The translations under genes were made by a program, and so were the position numbers. A stretch of DNA of 64,000 bases from CAWEQW01 sp963811365 (GTDB taxonomy: Bacteria > Actinomycetota > Actinomycetes > Propionibacteriales > Nocardioidaceae): positions 14,466 through 78,465 of the forward strand of contig CAWEQW010000013.1 in NCBI GenBank assembly GCA_963811365.1, given 5' to 3'. Under the pieces are notes generated by a model. That model was not told the origin of the DNA and ran no database searches. It worked only from the letters and a program-made list of their open reading frames with translations. Positions 25,570 through 35,859 of this stretch are shown here, one piece after another (positions within the stretch are counted from its first letter, which is position 1; each line of letters opens with the position of its first letter).

Positions 25570-25629
25570 CGCTCCATTGTGTCCTACGCGCGGGTGCCCA
25601 CCCGGGGGCGACCTGGCAGAGTGGGACCG

Positions 25630-26985
25630 ATGTCCACGACACACGTGATGTGGTTCCGGCGCGACCTCCGGCTGAGTGACAACCCTGCGCTGGTCGAGGC
25701 CTGCGCGGGGACCGGCGTGCTGCCGCTGTTCGTGCTCGACCCCGCCCTGTGGGAGCCCGCGGGACCGTCGCGCCGGTGGTATCTCGCCGGGTCGCTGCGC
25801 GCCCTGTCGACGTCGCTGCACCGGCACCACACCAGGCTCTGCGTGCTCCGCGGCGACCCGGTCGAGCAGGTGGTGCGCGCGGCGCGGGAGGTCGGCGCGG
25901 ACCAGGTGCACGTCGCGGCCGACTACGGCCCGTACGGCCACCGCCGCGACGTCGCGGTCGAGAAGGCGCTCGCCGCGCACGGCGTCGAGCTGGTGCGCAC
26001 CGGGTCGCCGTACGCCGTGGCGCCGGGCCGGGTCCGCAACGGCAGCGGCGACCCGTACAAGGTCTACACGCCGTACGCGCGCAGCTGGCTCGAGCACGGC
26101 TGGCGCGGGCCCGTCGAGCCGCCGTCGGGCGCGCACTGGGTCGAGGTCGACACAGACGCCCTGCCCGAGCCGGAGCGGCCCCGGGGGCTGTCGCTCCCGG
26201 AGCCGGGCGAGGCGGCCGCGCTGCGGCGTTGGCGGCGCTACCTCGAGGACGGGCTCGGCGGGTACGCCGACGCGCGCGACCGCCCCGGCCTGGACCGCAC
26301 CTCGCACATGTCCGTGCATCTCAAGTGGGGCGAGATCCATCCGCGCACGATGCTCGCCGACCTCGGTGCGGTGCGGAGCGAGGCCGCGGCGACGTACCGT
26401 TCGGAGCTCGCCTGGCGCGAGTTCTACGCCGACGTGCTGTTCGCGCAGCCGCGCAGCGCCCGGGAGTACCTCCGGCCGGAGCTCGCCGGCATGGCGTACG
26501 ACGACCCGGGCGGCCGCTTCGCCGCCTGGTGCGAGGGCCGCACGGGCTACCCGGTCGTTGACGCCGGCATGCGGCAGCTGCGCGGCATCGGCTGGATGCA
26601 CAACCGGGTGCGGATGATCGTGGCCAGCTTCCTGGTCAAGGACCTGCACGTGGAGTGGCAGCACGGCGCACGGCACTTCATGCGCTGGCTCGTCGACGGC
26701 GACCTGGCGTCCAACCAGCACGGCTGGCAGTGGGTCGCCGGGTCCGGCACCGACGCGGCGCCGTACTTCCGGGTGTTCAACCCGGTGACGCAGGGCAGGA
26801 AGTTCGACCCCGACGGCCGCTACGTCCGGCGCTGGGTGCCCGAGCTCGCCGACGTCGACGACCGGCACGTCCACGAGCCGTGGACCCGCCCGGAGGGAGT
26901 GCCCGCCGGCTACCCCGAGCCGATCGTCGACCACGCCACCGAGCGACGAGATGCGCTGGCCCGCTACGAACGGATCCGACGATGA
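25630..26985 (+). CDS. phrB: Deoxyribodipyrimidine photo-lyase (cryptochrome/photolyase family)
   Basis: A 451-residue class I photolyase that repairs UV pyrimidine dimers using light. The N-terminal antenna domain starts [15 protein letters not shown]. The FAD domain has [11 protein letters not shown], the conserved [45 protein letters not shown] and the active-site run [28 protein letters not shown] with the Trp/Asn contacts to FAD. The length fits the family. ATG 25630 is chosen. The stop overlaps the next start (ATGA at 26982), so the two genes are translationally coupled. Confidence 0.94.
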   Translation: MSTTHVMWFRRDLRLSDNPALVEACAGTGVLPLFVLDPALWEPAGPSRRWYLAGSLRALSTSLHRHHTRLCVLRGDPVEQVVRAAREVGADQVHVAADYGPYGHRRDVAVEKALAAHGVELVRTGSPYAVAPGRVRNGSGDPYKVYTPYARSWLEHGWRGPVEPPSGAHWVEVDTDALPEPERPRGLSLPEPGEAAALRRWRRYLEDGLGGYADARDRPGLDRTSHMSVHLKWGEIHPRTMLADLGAVRSEAAATYRSELAWREFYADVLFAQPRSAREYLRPELAGMAYDDPGGRFAAWCEGRTGYPVVDAGMRQLRGIGWMHNRVRMIVASFLVKDLHVEWQHGARHFMRWLVDGDLASNQHGWQWVAGSGTDAAPYFRVFNPVTQGRKFDPDGRYVRRWVPELADVDDRHVHEPWTRPEGVPAGYPEPIVDHATERRDALARYERIRR

Positions 26986-27749
26986 GGCACGACGCCGACC
27001 TGACCGTCCCTGCGTACTGCAACGGTCCGGCACGCTCCGGAAACGGCGGGTACGTCGCCGGGCTGCTGTCCGACCGGTTGCCGCACCAGCCGGGCACACC
27101 GGTGGAGGTCACGCTGCGGCAGCCGCCGCCGCTCGAGGTCGCCCTCTCGGTGTCCCACGCCGACGAGGGCCGCGAGGGCCGCGAGGGCACGGTGCTGGCG
27201 CTCGGCGACGTGGTGGTGGCCGAGGCGCTGCGGGTGGACCGCCGGCTGGTGACGGTCGAGGCCGTGCCCGCCGAGGAGGCCGACGCCGCCGCGGCGCGCT
27301 TCGCCGGCCTCGCGGGACACCCCTTCCCGACCTGCTTCGTCTGCGGTCCGCAGCGCGCGGAGGGCGACGGGCTGCGGATCTTCCCGGGACCGGTCGGCGC
27401 CGGTGACAAGGTGGCGGCGGCGTGGACGCCGCACCCCGGGCACGCCGAGTCCAGCGACGTGGTCGACGGGGTGCAGCGAGTCGGGATCGGCGTCGCGTGG
27501 GCGGCGATGGACTGCATCGGCGGCTGGTCGACGGACCTGGTGGGGCGGCCGATGGTGCTGGGCCGGATCACCGCCAGCGTCGACGCGCTGCCGGTCGTCG
27601 GCGAGCAGCACGTCCTCGTCGGGGTGATGCTGGGCCGCGACGGGCGCAAGACCCGCACCGCGAGCACCGCCTACGACAGCGACGGCCGCATCGTCGCCCG
27701 CGCCGAGCACGTCTGGATCGAGGTCGACCCCGCCGCCTTCCGCCCCTGA
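26982..27749 (+). CDS. Hotdog-like hypothetical protein (thioesterase-like)
   Basis: A 255-residue soluble protein. Both halves carry hotdog-like patterns: [20 protein letters not shown] near the N-terminus, and [26 protein letters not shown] in the C-terminal half. The centre has [23 protein letters not shown] with a CxxC pair. Tandem hotdog proteins of this sort are often annotated as thioesterases, but no catalytic residue can be assigned with certainty. It overlaps the photolyase stop by four bases. Confidence 0.65.
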   Translation: MRHDADLTVPAYCNGPARSGNGGYVAGLLSDRLPHQPGTPVEVTLRQPPPLEVALSVSHADEGREGREGTVLALGDVVVAEALRVDRRLVTVEAVPAEEADAAAARFAGLAGHPFPTCFVCGPQRAEGDGLRIFPGPVGAGDKVAAAWTPHPGHAESSDVVDGVQRVGIGVAWAAMDCIGGWSTDLVGRPMVLGRITASVDALPVVGEQHVLVGVMLGRDGRKTRTASTAYDSDGRIVARAEHVWIEVDPAAFRP

Positions 27750-27769
27750 CGCCGAGCCGCGGGTCTCGC

Positions 27770-28927
27770 TCAGCCGCGGCCGGCGCGCACCGTGGCGGCC
27801 ATCCGGTCCACCGCGGCGGTGAGCACGGTCCGGCTGGTCGCGAAGTTGAGCCGGGCGAACCCGGCGCCCCCGGTGCCGAACTCGGGGCCCGAGTTGAGCG
27901 CCACCCGCCCCTGGCGCAAGAACGCCTCCGCCGGGTCGTCGCCGAGACCGAGAGCGCGGCAGTCGAGCCAGGCCAGGAACGTGCTCGCCGACGGGACGTA
28001 GCCGACGTCGGGCAGCCGGTCGGCGAGCAGGTCGGCCAGCAGCATCCGGTTGGCGTCCAGCGCGACGAGCAGGTCGTCGAGCCAGCCGGTCCCGTGCCGG
28101 TACGCCGCCTCGTGGGCGATCACCCCGAGGTGGCTGGCGCCGTGCGTCGCCTCCTCCGGCATCCGCGCCAGGTCATCCGCCGCCTCCGGCCCGGCGACCG
28201 CGGCCGCAGCCTTCAGACCGGCGAGGTTCCAGGCCTTCGACGCCGACTGCAGCACGATCCCCCGCTCCGACTCGGGTGTCGTCAGGTAGGGCAGGAACTC
28301 CTGCCCCGGGTAGACCAGCGGCGCGTGGATCTCGTCGACGACCACGCGGACGCCGTACTCCTCCGCCAGGCGGCTCACGTCGACGAGCTCCTCGGCGCGG
28401 TGCACCGTGCCGGTGGGGTTGTGCGGGCTGCAGAGCAGGAACGCGGCGGTGCTGCGGCCGGCCCGGGCCTCGCGGAAGGCGCGCTCGAGGGCGTCCAGGT
28501 CGATGCGGAGGTCCGCCCCGAGCGGCGCCTCGACCACCCGGCGGCCGAGGTGGCCGATGAAGGAGTAGAACGGCATGTACACCGGCGAGTTCACGACCAC
28601 GGCGTCGCCGGCGGAGGTCAGCAGCTTGATCATCTCCACGACGCCGAGCATCACGTCCGGCACGATCACCGCCCGGTCCTCGTCGATGGACCAGTCCCAC
28701 CGCGCCCTCGCGAAGTCCGCGAGCGCCGCCACGTAGCGGTCGCCCATCGCGTACCCGGTGTCGCTGCGGTCGACGGCCCCGTGCAGCGCCTCCGCCACGG
28801 GCGTCGCGAGCACGCTGTCCATCTCGGCGACGAACAGCGGCAGCACGTCCTCGGGATGGGCCCGCCACTTCACGCTCGTCCGCGTGCGCAGCTCCTCGAG
28901 GCTCGCCAGCTCCAACGGGTTGCTCAT
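27770..28927 (-). CDS. PatB/MalY-type PLP aminotransferase (probable cystathionine beta-lyase)
   Basis: A 385-residue fold-type I PLP enzyme. The N-terminal segment [11 protein letters not shown] and DTGYAM match the MalY/PatB group. [10 protein letters not shown] binds the cofactor, [14 protein letters not shown] holds the PLP Asp, and [14 protein letters not shown] holds the Schiff-base Lys. The C-terminal LNFATSR holds the substrate-carboxylate Arg. The family splits cystathionine or cysteine conjugates to homocysteine or thiol, pyruvate and ammonia. It converges on the hotdog gene, with 20 bases between stops. Confidence 0.88.
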   Translation of the reverse strand: MSNPLELASLEELRTRTSVKWRAHPEDVLPLFVAEMDSVLATPVAEALHGAVDRSDTGYAMGDRYVAALADFARARWDWSIDEDRAVIVPDVMLGVVEMIKLLTSAGDAVVVNSPVYMPFYSFIGHLGRRVVEAPLGADLRIDLDALERAFREARAGRSTAAFLLCSPHNPTGTVHRAEELVDVSRLAEEYGVRVVVDEIHAPLVYPGQEFLPYLTTPESERGIVLQSASKAWNLAGLKAAAAVAGPEAADDLARMPEEATHGASHLGVIAHEAAYRHGTGWLDDLLVALDANRMLLADLLADRLPDVGYVPSASTFLAWLDCRALGLGDDPAEAFLRQGRVALNSGPEFGTGGAGFARLNFATSRTVLTAAVDRMAATVRAGRG

Positions 28928-28982
28928 GGACCGAACGTAGCGGCCCGGCGAAACCCGCGGCTCGGCCCGCCCGCGGCTCGGT

Positions 28983-29705
28983 TCAGCTGCCGACGCGGTC
29001 CCAGCCGCGCCGCGGGCGGTGGCTGCCGAGCGCCGCGTCGTCGCGGCTGCGGTAGACGATGTACGGGCGGGTCAGGTAGCCCACCGGAGCGCTGAACACG
29101 TGCACCAGCCGGGTGAACGGCCAGAGCGCGAACAGCAGCATCGCCGCGACCGCGTGCAGCTGGAAGGTGGGCGGCGCGGCGGCCATCAGGTGCGGGTGCA
29201 GGTCGAGGCGGAAGATGCCGCGCCACCAGATCGAGACGCCGAGCCGGTAGTCGTAGCTGCTGAGCAGGTTGGCCACCGCGGTGTTCAGCAGCCCCAGCAC
29301 GATCACCGTCCCCAGCACGGCGTACATCACCTTGTCCATCGGCGTGGTCGCGGAGAACACCGGGCCGACGGTGCGCCGGCGGTAGATCAGGATCGCCATG
29401 CCCACCACCGTGCAGACCCCGGCCACCGCGCCGAGGCTCACCGCCGAGAGGTGGTACAGCGACTCCGAGACGCCGATCGCCGACGTCCACGACTCCGGTA
29501 CGCCGAGCCCCACGACGTGGCCGAGGACCACGAACAGCAGGCCGAAGTGGAACAGCGGGCTGCCGAGCCGCAGCAGCCGGTCCTCGTACAGCTGCGAGGA
29601 CCGCGTCGTCCAGCCGAACTTGTCGTAGCGGTAGCGCCAGAGGTGTCCGACCACGAACACCGTCAGGCAGACGTAGGGGTAGACCACCCACACCAGGACG
29701 TTCAT
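28983..29705 (-). CDS. narI: Respiratory nitrate reductase gamma subunit
   Basis: A 240-residue cytochrome b subunit that passes electrons from quinol to NarH. It has five membrane helices starting with [23 protein letters not shown]. The haem-ligand histidines lie in [15 protein letters not shown] (near residues 52-64) and in the C-terminal helix region with [12 protein letters not shown]. The tail [13 protein letters not shown] is typical of NarI. The stop of narJ overlaps the narI start by four bases. This is the last gene of the nar operon. Confidence 0.95.
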   Translation of the reverse strand: MNVLVWVVYPYVCLTVFVVGHLWRYRYDKFGWTTRSSQLYEDRLLRLGSPLFHFGLLFVVLGHVVGLGVPESWTSAIGVSESLYHLSAVSLGAVAGVCTVVGMAILIYRRRTVGPVFSATTPMDKVMYAVLGTVIVLGLLNTAVANLLSSYDYRLGVSIWWRGIFRLDLHPHLMAAAPPTFQLHAVAAMLLFALWPFTRLVHVFSAPVGYLTRPYIVYRSRDDAALGSHRPRRGWDRVGS

Positions 29706-30400
29706 CGGCGGCCTCCGGTCGGCAGCGTGGGCATCGGCAGGTCCTGCGCGGGGTCGGCGGGCAGCGGGCCGAGCTGCGGGGTCCCGTACGGCGTCAGCCC
29801 GACCTCCTCGGCGGGCGGCCCCTCGGCGGCGAGCCGGCGCACGGCGTCCCGCTCGTCGCCGTGCAGCGGGGGCATCGTGGCGGTGAGCGCCTCCAGCAGC
29901 GGGGCCCACGTCGACCGGCGCTCGCGCAGCGCGATCCGCAGCAGCTCGACGCCGGCCCGGTGGTCGAGCAGCAGGCCCCAGCCCAGCTCGGGATCGACCG
30001 TCGCGGCGTACTCGAGGACGACGCACAGGTGGTCGGGCAGCTCGGAGTCGTCCAGCAGGAAGCCCGAGCGCAGGTAGGTCTGCTTGAACCGCAGCAGCGC
30101 CACCCCGCGCTTGCGGGTGTCGCCGTGCGCGAAGTAGGTCAGGAACAGGTTGCAGCGACGCCGGTGGTCGAACGTCTCGACGTACTCCTGCTGGAGCTCC
30201 TCCAGCGGTGTGGCGCGCAGCCGTACCACCGCCTGGCGCAGCGGCCCGCCGAGCGGCTCCGGGAGGGTGTCCGCGGCCGCGTCGACCAGGTCGAGATGCA
30301 GCGGCAGCTCGGCGTCGGGGTAGCCGAGCAGCAGGGAGACCGCCTGCCAGGTGATGCACAGCTGGTGGGCCGGGTGCCGCAACGGCGGCCGCCTGCTCAT
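29702..30400 (-). CDS. narJ: Nitrate reductase molybdenum-cofactor assembly chaperone
   Basis: A 232-residue TorD-like chaperone needed for insertion of the molybdenum cofactor and FS0 cluster into NarG. It has WQAVSLLLGYPDAEL near the start, the conserved QQEYVETFDHRRRCNLFLTYFAHGDTRKRG block, and LPDHLCVVLEYAA, all NarJ signatures. The C-terminal Pro-rich tail is variable. ATG 30400 overlaps the narH stop by four bases. Confidence 0.93.
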   Translation of the reverse strand: MSRRPPLRHPAHQLCITWQAVSLLLGYPDAELPLHLDLVDAAADTLPEPLGGPLRQAVVRLRATPLEELQQEYVETFDHRRRCNLFLTYFAHGDTRKRGVALLRFKQTYLRSGFLLDDSELPDHLCVVLEYAATVDPELGWGLLLDHRAGVELLRIALRERRSTWAPLLEALTATMPPLHGDERDAVRRLAAEGPPAEEVGLTPYGTPQLGPLPADPAQDLPMPTLPTGGRR

Positions 30401-32061
30401 GAGGGGCCGCCGTCGCGCCGGGCAGGGAACATCCCCTGGGGCAGACCCTTGCCGTCCCAGTTCAGCAGGTTCACCCGCGCCGCCTTGTCTCCCGGGGAGG
30501 CCATCGTTTCCGCGGTCTGCCGGTTCTGCAGCATCTGGAAGTTCTCCACCGCGATCGGGGTCGGCGCACCCGAGCCCTCGCCGAACAGCCCCTCGCCGCC
30601 CATTCCGGGGCCGCCCTCGTAGTCGAGCGAGCACTCGGTGGCCAGCTCCTCGAGCGCGTGCGCCTGCTCGGCGTGCGCCGGCGGGATGACGTAGCGCTCG
30701 TCGTACTTCGCGAGCGCCAGCAGGCGGTACATGTCGTAGAGCTCCTCCTCCTCCATCCCGACCGCGGCCGGGATCGAGGCGTCCGGCTCGCGCCCGAGGT
30801 TGAGGTCGCGCATGTAGGCGCGCATCGCCGCCAGCCGCCGCAGCACCCGGTCCACGGGCGCGACGTCCCCGGCGGTGAACAGCTCGGCGAGGTACTCCAC
30901 GGGGATGCGCAGCGCGTCGATCGCGGCGAACAGGTTGTGGCGGCTCTCGGCGTCCTCACCGGTGTCGCGGACGACGTCGACCACCGGCGACAGCGGCGGG
31001 ATGTACCAGACCATCGGCATCGTGCGGTACTCCGGGTGCAGCGGCAGCGCGACCTTGAACCGGTTGACCAGGGCGTGGATCGGGGAGCGCTGCGCGGCGA
31101 GCACCCAGTCGTGCGGGATGCCGGCCCGCTCGGCCGCGGCGACGACCGCCGGGTCGGAGGGGTCGAGGAACACCGAGCGCTGCGCCTCGAGGAGCCCCTG
31201 CTCGTCCGGGGTCGACGCGGCGTCGAGGACCTTGTCGGCGTCGTACAGCACGAGCCCGATGTAGCGCAGCCGGCCGACGCAGGTCTCGGAGCAGACCGTC
31301 GGCAGGCCGACCTCCACGCGGGGGAAGCAGAACGTGCACTTCTCCGCCTTGCCGGTCCGGTGGTTGAAGTAGACCTTCTTGTACGGGCAGCCGGACACGC
31401 ACATCCGCCAGCCACGGCACCGGTCCTGGTCGACGAGCACGATGCCGTCCTCGGACCGCTTGTAGATCGCCCCGCTCGGGCACGACGCGGCGCACGACGG
31501 GTTGAGGCAGTGCTCGCAGATGCGCGGCAGGTAGAACATGAACGTGGACTCGAAGTCCCGCTTGACCTTGTCCGAGATGCGCTGCAGGACGGGGTCCTTC
31601 TCGAACGTGGCCGCCGAGCCGCCCAGGTCGTCGTCCCAGTTGGCCGACCACGAGATCTTCATGTCCTCGCCGGACAGCAGCGACTTCGGCCGGGCGACCG
31701 GGGTGTGCTCCTGTGCGGGGGCGTCGGTGAGCGTGGCGTAGTCGTAGGTCCACGGCTCGTAGTAGTCCCGGATCGACGGCATCTTCGGGTTGGAGAAGAT
31801 CGTCAGCAGCTTCCGCACCCGGCCGCCGGCCCTGAGCGTCAGGCGGCCGCGCCGGTTCAGCGTCCAGCCGCCCTTCCACTCCTCCTGGTCCTCGTACGTG
31901 CGCGGGTAGCCCTGCCCCGGGCGGGTCTCGACGTTGTTGAACCAGACGTACTCCGTGCCGGCGCGGTTCGTCCACGCCTGCTTGCAGGTCACCGAGCAGG
32001 TATGGCAGCCGATGCACTTGTCGAGGTTCATCACCATCGCCATCTGGGCCATCACCCTCAT
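30397..32061 (-). CDS. narH: Respiratory nitrate reductase beta subunit
   Basis: A 554-residue iron-sulfur subunit linking NarI to NarG. Four cysteine clusters are visible: CIGCHTCSVTC near residue 16; CEHCLNPSCAASCPSGA; CRGWRMCVSGCPYKK, with Trp replacing a Cys as expected for the [3Fe-4S] site; and CTFCFPRVEVGLPTVCSETC. All ligands are present. The protein is slightly longer than E. coli NarH because of a Gly/Glu-rich C-terminal extension. ATG 32061 overlaps the narG stop by four bases. Confidence 0.96.
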   Translation of the reverse strand: MRVMAQMAMVMNLDKCIGCHTCSVTCKQAWTNRAGTEYVWFNNVETRPGQGYPRTYEDQEEWKGGWTLNRRGRLTLRAGGRVRKLLTIFSNPKMPSIRDYYEPWTYDYATLTDAPAQEHTPVARPKSLLSGEDMKISWSANWDDDLGGSAATFEKDPVLQRISDKVKRDFESTFMFYLPRICEHCLNPSCAASCPSGAIYKRSEDGIVLVDQDRCRGWRMCVSGCPYKKVYFNHRTGKAEKCTFCFPRVEVGLPTVCSETCVGRLRYIGLVLYDADKVLDAASTPDEQGLLEAQRSVFLDPSDPAVVAAAERAGIPHDWVLAAQRSPIHALVNRFKVALPLHPEYRTMPMVWYIPPLSPVVDVVRDTGEDAESRHNLFAAIDALRIPVEYLAELFTAGDVAPVDRVLRRLAAMRAYMRDLNLGREPDASIPAAVGMEEEELYDMYRLLALAKYDERYVIPPAHAEQAHALEELATECSLDYEGGPGMGGEGLFGEGSGAPTPIAVENFQMLQNRQTAETMASPGDKAARVNLLNWDGKGLPQGMFPARRDGGPS

Positions 32062-35000
32062 GAGTACCGCACCTCCTGGGAACGCTTGCGGATCACGGTG
32101 ACCTCGTCGCGCTGGTTCCCCGTGGGACCGAGGTAGTTGAAGGCGAACGACAGCTGGGCGTAGCCGCCGATGAGGTGGCTCGGCTTGATCAGCAACCGGG
32201 TCAGGGAGTTGTGGATGCCGCCGCGCCGGCCGGAGGTCTCCGCGAGCGGTACGTCGATCAGCCGGTCCTGCGCGTGGTGCATGTAGACGGTGCCCTCTGG
32301 CATCCGGTGCGACACGATGGCACGGGCCACGACCACCCCGTTGCGGTTCACCGCCTCGATCCAGTCGTTGTCGGCCACCCCGACCTTGGCGGCGTCCTGC
32401 TCGCTCATCCACACGGTCTGGCCGCCCCGGGACAGCGACAGCATGAACAGGTTGTCCTGGTACTCCGAGTGGATCGACCACTTGCTGTGCGGGGTCAGGT
32501 AGCGCACCGTCACCCCGGCCTCGCTGACCTCGCCGGGCCGCGGCTCACCGAACAGCGCGGCCATGTTCAGCGGAGGTCGGTACACCGGCAGGCCCTCGCC
32601 GAGCTCTGTCATCCAGTCGTGGTCGAGGTAGAAGTGCTGACGCCCGGTCAGCGTGTGCCAGGGCTTCAGCCGCTCGACGTTGATCGTGAAGGGCGAGTAG
32701 CGCCGGCCGCCCGTCTCGGAGCCGGACCACTCCGGGGAGGTGATCACCGGCGTCGGCGCCGCCTGGGTGTCGGCGAAGGTGATCTGCTTGCCCTCGTGCT
32801 CGGCAGCGAGGTCGGCGAGCTGCGTGCCGGTGCGCCGCTCCAGGGTGCGGAACCCCTGCGTCGCCAGGTGCCCGTTGGTGGTCCCGGACAGCGCGAGGAT
32901 CGCCTCGCAGGCGTGCACGTCGCGCACCAGCGACGGCCGCCCGTCGGCCGGTCCGCCGCGCACCGCGCCGTTCTTGGCCCGCAGGTAGTCCACCGACGCG
33001 TGCACGTCGTAGGTGACCCCCTTGGTGGTCGCGCCGAGCCGCTCCATGAGCGGCCCCAGCGCGGTCATCTGCGCGCCCACCGCACCGAAGTCGCGCTCCA
33101 CCTCCACGAGCCGCGGCATCGTCACCCCGGGCACCGGCTCGCACTCGCCGGCCCTCCAGTCGCGTACGACGCCGTGCGGCGTGGCGAGCTCGTCGGCGGT
33201 GTCGTGCAGCAGCGGCACCGCGACGAGGTCCTTGCGGACGCCGAGGCGGGTGGCCGCGAGCTCGCTGAACCGGGTGGCGATCGCCTGCCACGCGTCCCAG
33301 TCCGTCCGGGTCTGCCACGGTGGCGCGATCGCCGGGTTGAACGAGTGCACGAAGGGGTGCATGTCGGTGGTGTTGAGGTCGTGCTTCTCGTACCAGGTGG
33401 CCGCCGGCAGCACGACGTCGGAGAAGATCGTCGTGCTGGTCATCCGGAAGTCCAGCGTGAGCAGCAGGTCGAGCTTGCCCTCCGGCGCATGGTCGTGCCA
33501 GACGACGTCGCGCGGCCGGGCGCCCTCCGGGGCCTCGGTGGCACGCAGCGAGGAGTCGGTGCCGAGCAGGTGCTTGAGGAAGTACTCGTTGCCCTTGGCC
33601 GACGAGCCCAGCAGGTTCGCGCGCCACACCGACAGGATCCGCGGGAAGTTCTCCGGGGCGTCCGGGTCCTCGCACGCGAACCGCAGGTCGCCGCTGCGCA
33701 GCCGGTCCACGACGTGCCGGGCGGCCGGGACCCCTGCCGCGGCCGCCTCGTCGGCCAGCTCGAGCGGGTTCCGGTCGAAGGTCGGGTAGGACGGCATCCA
33801 GCCCATCCGGGCGCTCTGCGCGATCAGGTCCGCGACGGTCCTGCCGGCGAGCCGGCCCCGGCCGGTGCGCGCGCTGAGCGTGTCGGCGCCGACCTGGTCG
33901 TAGCGGTACTGGTCGGTGTGCAGGTACCAGTAGGCGGTCTGGATCATCTGCCGCGGCGGCCGGAGCCAGTCGAGCCCGGACGCGAGCTGCGCCCACCCGG
34001 TCACCGGCCGGCACTTCTCCTGGCCGACGTAGTGCGCCCAGCCGCCGCCGTTGACGCCCTGGCAGCCGGTCAGCGTGGTCAGCGCGAGGAACCCGCGGTA
34101 GATGGTGTCGGAGTGGAACCAGTGGTTCGTACCGGCCCCCATCAGGATCATCGAGCGGCCGCGCGAGTCCTCGGCGTTCTGCGCGAACTCGCGCGCGATC
34201 CGGGCCGCGGCGGCGGCCGGAACGCCGGTGACGGTCTCCTGCCACGCCGGGGTGTACGGCGCCGACGCGTCGTCGTACGACGTCGGCCAGCTGCCCGGAA
34301 GGCCCTCCCGGGCGACGCCGTACTGGGCGAGCAGGAGGTCGAGCACCGTGGTGACCAGCCGGCCGCCGATCCGGCGCACCGGGACGCCGCGCGGCAGGGC
34401 CGCCGCGCTGCCGTCGGGCGTGTCGAAGCGCGGCAGCTCGACGAGCACCTGCTCGCCGGCGGTGTCGATCAGCGACAGCTTCGGGTCCACGCCCTCCAGC
34501 TGGAGGTTCCACCGGCCCTCGCCGGTGGCCCCGAAGCGGTGGCCGAGCGAGCCGTTGGGTACGACCGGCTCGTCGCTGCGCGCGTCGACCAGCACGGTCT
34601 TGAAGGCGGCGTTCTCCTCCGCGGCGTGCGCCGGCAGGTCTGCCGCGGTCAGGAACTTGCCGGGCGCGTACCCGGCCGACCCCTCCACCGGGTCGAGGGT
34701 GACCAGGTTCGGCAGGTCGGTGTAGCGCTTGACGTACTCGGAGAAGTACGGCGTGTCGCGGTCGACGTAGAACTCCTTGAGGATGACGTGCCCCATCGCC
34801 ATCGCGAGGGCACCGTCGGTGCCGGGTCGGGCGGGCAGCCACTCGTCGGCGAGCTTGACGTTGTCGGCGTAGTCGGGGGCGACGGCCACCACCTTCTGGC
34901 CGCGGTAGCGGGCCTCCGTCATCCAGTGCGCGTCGGGGGTGCGGGTGACCGGGACGTTCGAGCCCCACATCACCAGGTACCCCGCGTCCCACCAGTCGCC

Positions 35001-35801
35001 GGACTCCGGGACGTCGGTCTGGTCGCCGAACACCTGCGGCGAGGCCACCGGCAGGTCGGCGTACCAGTCGTAGAAGGACAGCATCGTGCCGCCGATCAGC
35101 GAGGTGAACCGCGCGCCCGAGGCGTGCGAGACCATCGACATCGCCGGGATCGGCGAGAAGCCCGCGACCCGGTCCGGTCCCCACCTCTGGATCGTGTGGA
35201 CGTAGGCCGCCGCGACCAGCTCGGTGACCTCGTCCCAGCCGGCCCGCACCAGCCCGCCCTTGCCGCGCGCGGCCTTGTAGGCGCCGGCCCGCAGCGGGTT
35301 GTCGACGACGTGCGCCCAGGCCGCGACCGGGTCGCCGCCGTGCTGGGACTTCGCCTCGCGGTACATCTGCAGCAGGACGCCGCGCACGTAGGGATAGCGC
35401 ACCCGGGTCGGCGAGTAGGTGTACCAGGAGAACGCCGCGCCCCGCGGGCAGCCGCGAGGCTCGTACTCGGGACGGTCGGGGCCGACCGACGGGTAGTCGG
35501 TCTGCTGCGTCTCCCAGGTGATGATGCCGTCCTTGACGTACACCTTCCAGGAGCAGGAGCCGGTGCAGTTGACCCCGTGGGTGGAGCGCACGACCTTGTC
35601 GTGGCTCCACCGGTCACGGTAGAACGCGTCGGCGTCGCGGCCGCCCCGGTGGTGCAGCGTGCGCAGGTCGTCGGAGACCTCCGCCTTGGTGAAGAACCGC
35701 CTGGTGCGCAGCAGCGCGTCGGTGAGCGGTCCGTCCGGCCGTCCCCCGGTCCCGCCCTCCGGACCGTGCTCGGTGTGATCGGGTCGGACGTCTGTGCTCA
35801 C
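32058..35801 (-). CDS. narG: Respiratory nitrate reductase alpha subunit (Mo-bisMGD)
   Basis: The 1247-residue catalytic subunit reducing nitrate to nitrite at the cytoplasmic face. The FS0 motif HGVNCTGSCSWKVYV is near residue 75, with the fourth Cys in EPRGCPRGAAF. MWGSNVPVTRTPDAHWM is the cofactor-binding block, and GTNHWFHSDTIYRG and VNGGGWAHYVGQEKCRP follow. The C-terminal molybdopterin dinucleotide-binding domain ends in HLIGGYAQLSFAFNYLGPTG. GTG 35801 follows GGAAGG. It is the second gene of the narK-narGHJI operon, 58 bases after narK. Confidence 0.97.
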   Translation of the reverse strand: MSTDVRPDHTEHGPEGGTGGRPDGPLTDALLRTRRFFTKAEVSDDLRTLHHRGGRDADAFYRDRWSHDKVVRSTHGVNCTGSCSWKVYVKDGIITWETQQTDYPSVGPDRPEYEPRGCPRGAAFSWYTYSPTRVRYPYVRGVLLQMYREAKSQHGGDPVAAWAHVVDNPLRAGAYKAARGKGGLVRAGWDEVTELVAAAYVHTIQRWGPDRVAGFSPIPAMSMVSHASGARFTSLIGGTMLSFYDWYADLPVASPQVFGDQTDVPESGDWWDAGYLVMWGSNVPVTRTPDAHWMTEARYRGQKVVAVAPDYADNVKLADEWLPARPGTDGALAMAMGHVILKEFYVDRDTPYFSEYVKRYTDLPNLVTLDPVEGSAGYAPGKFLTAADLPAHAAEENAAFKTVLVDARSDEPVVPNGSLGHRFGATGEGRWNLQLEGVDPKLSLIDTAGEQVLVELPRFDTPDGSAAALPRGVPVRRIGGRLVTTVLDLLLAQYGVAREGLPGSWPTSYDDASAPYTPAWQETVTGVPAAAAARIAREFAQNAEDSRGRSMILMGAGTNHWFHSDTIYRGFLALTTLTGCQGVNGGGWAHYVGQEKCRPVTGWAQLASGLDWLRPPRQMIQTAYWYLHTDQYRYDQVGADTLSARTGRGRLAGRTVADLIAQSARMGWMPSYPTFDRNPLELADEAAAAGVPAARHVVDRLRSGDLRFACEDPDAPENFPRILSVWRANLLGSSAKGNEYFLKHLLGTDSSLRATEAPEGARPRDVVWHDHAPEGKLDLLLTLDFRMTSTTIFSDVVLPAATWYEKHDLNTTDMHPFVHSFNPAIAPPWQTRTDWDAWQAIATRFSELAATRLGVRKDLVAVPLLHDTADELATPHGVVRDWRAGECEPVPGVTMPRLVEVERDFGAVGAQMTALGPLMERLGATTKGVTYDVHASVDYLRAKNGAVRGGPADGRPSLVRDVHACEAILALSGTTNGHLATQGFRTLERRTGTQLADLAAEHEGKQITFADTQAAPTPVITSPEWSGSETGGRRYSPFTINVERLKPWHTLTGRQHFYLDHDWMTELGEGLPVYRPPLNMAALFGEPRPGEVSEAGVTVRYLTPHSKWSIHSEYQDNLFMLSLSRGGQTVWMSEQDAAKVGVADNDWIEAVNRNGVVVARAIVSHRMPEGTVYMHHAQDRLIDVPLAETSGRRGGIHNSLTRLLIKPSHLIGGYAQLSFAFNYLGPTGNQRDEVTVIRKRSQEVRYS

Positions 35802-35859
35802 GCGGGTTCCTTCCGAGAAGGCGGAGTCGACGAGGCGGTGCTGCGGACCGGGGCGCCGC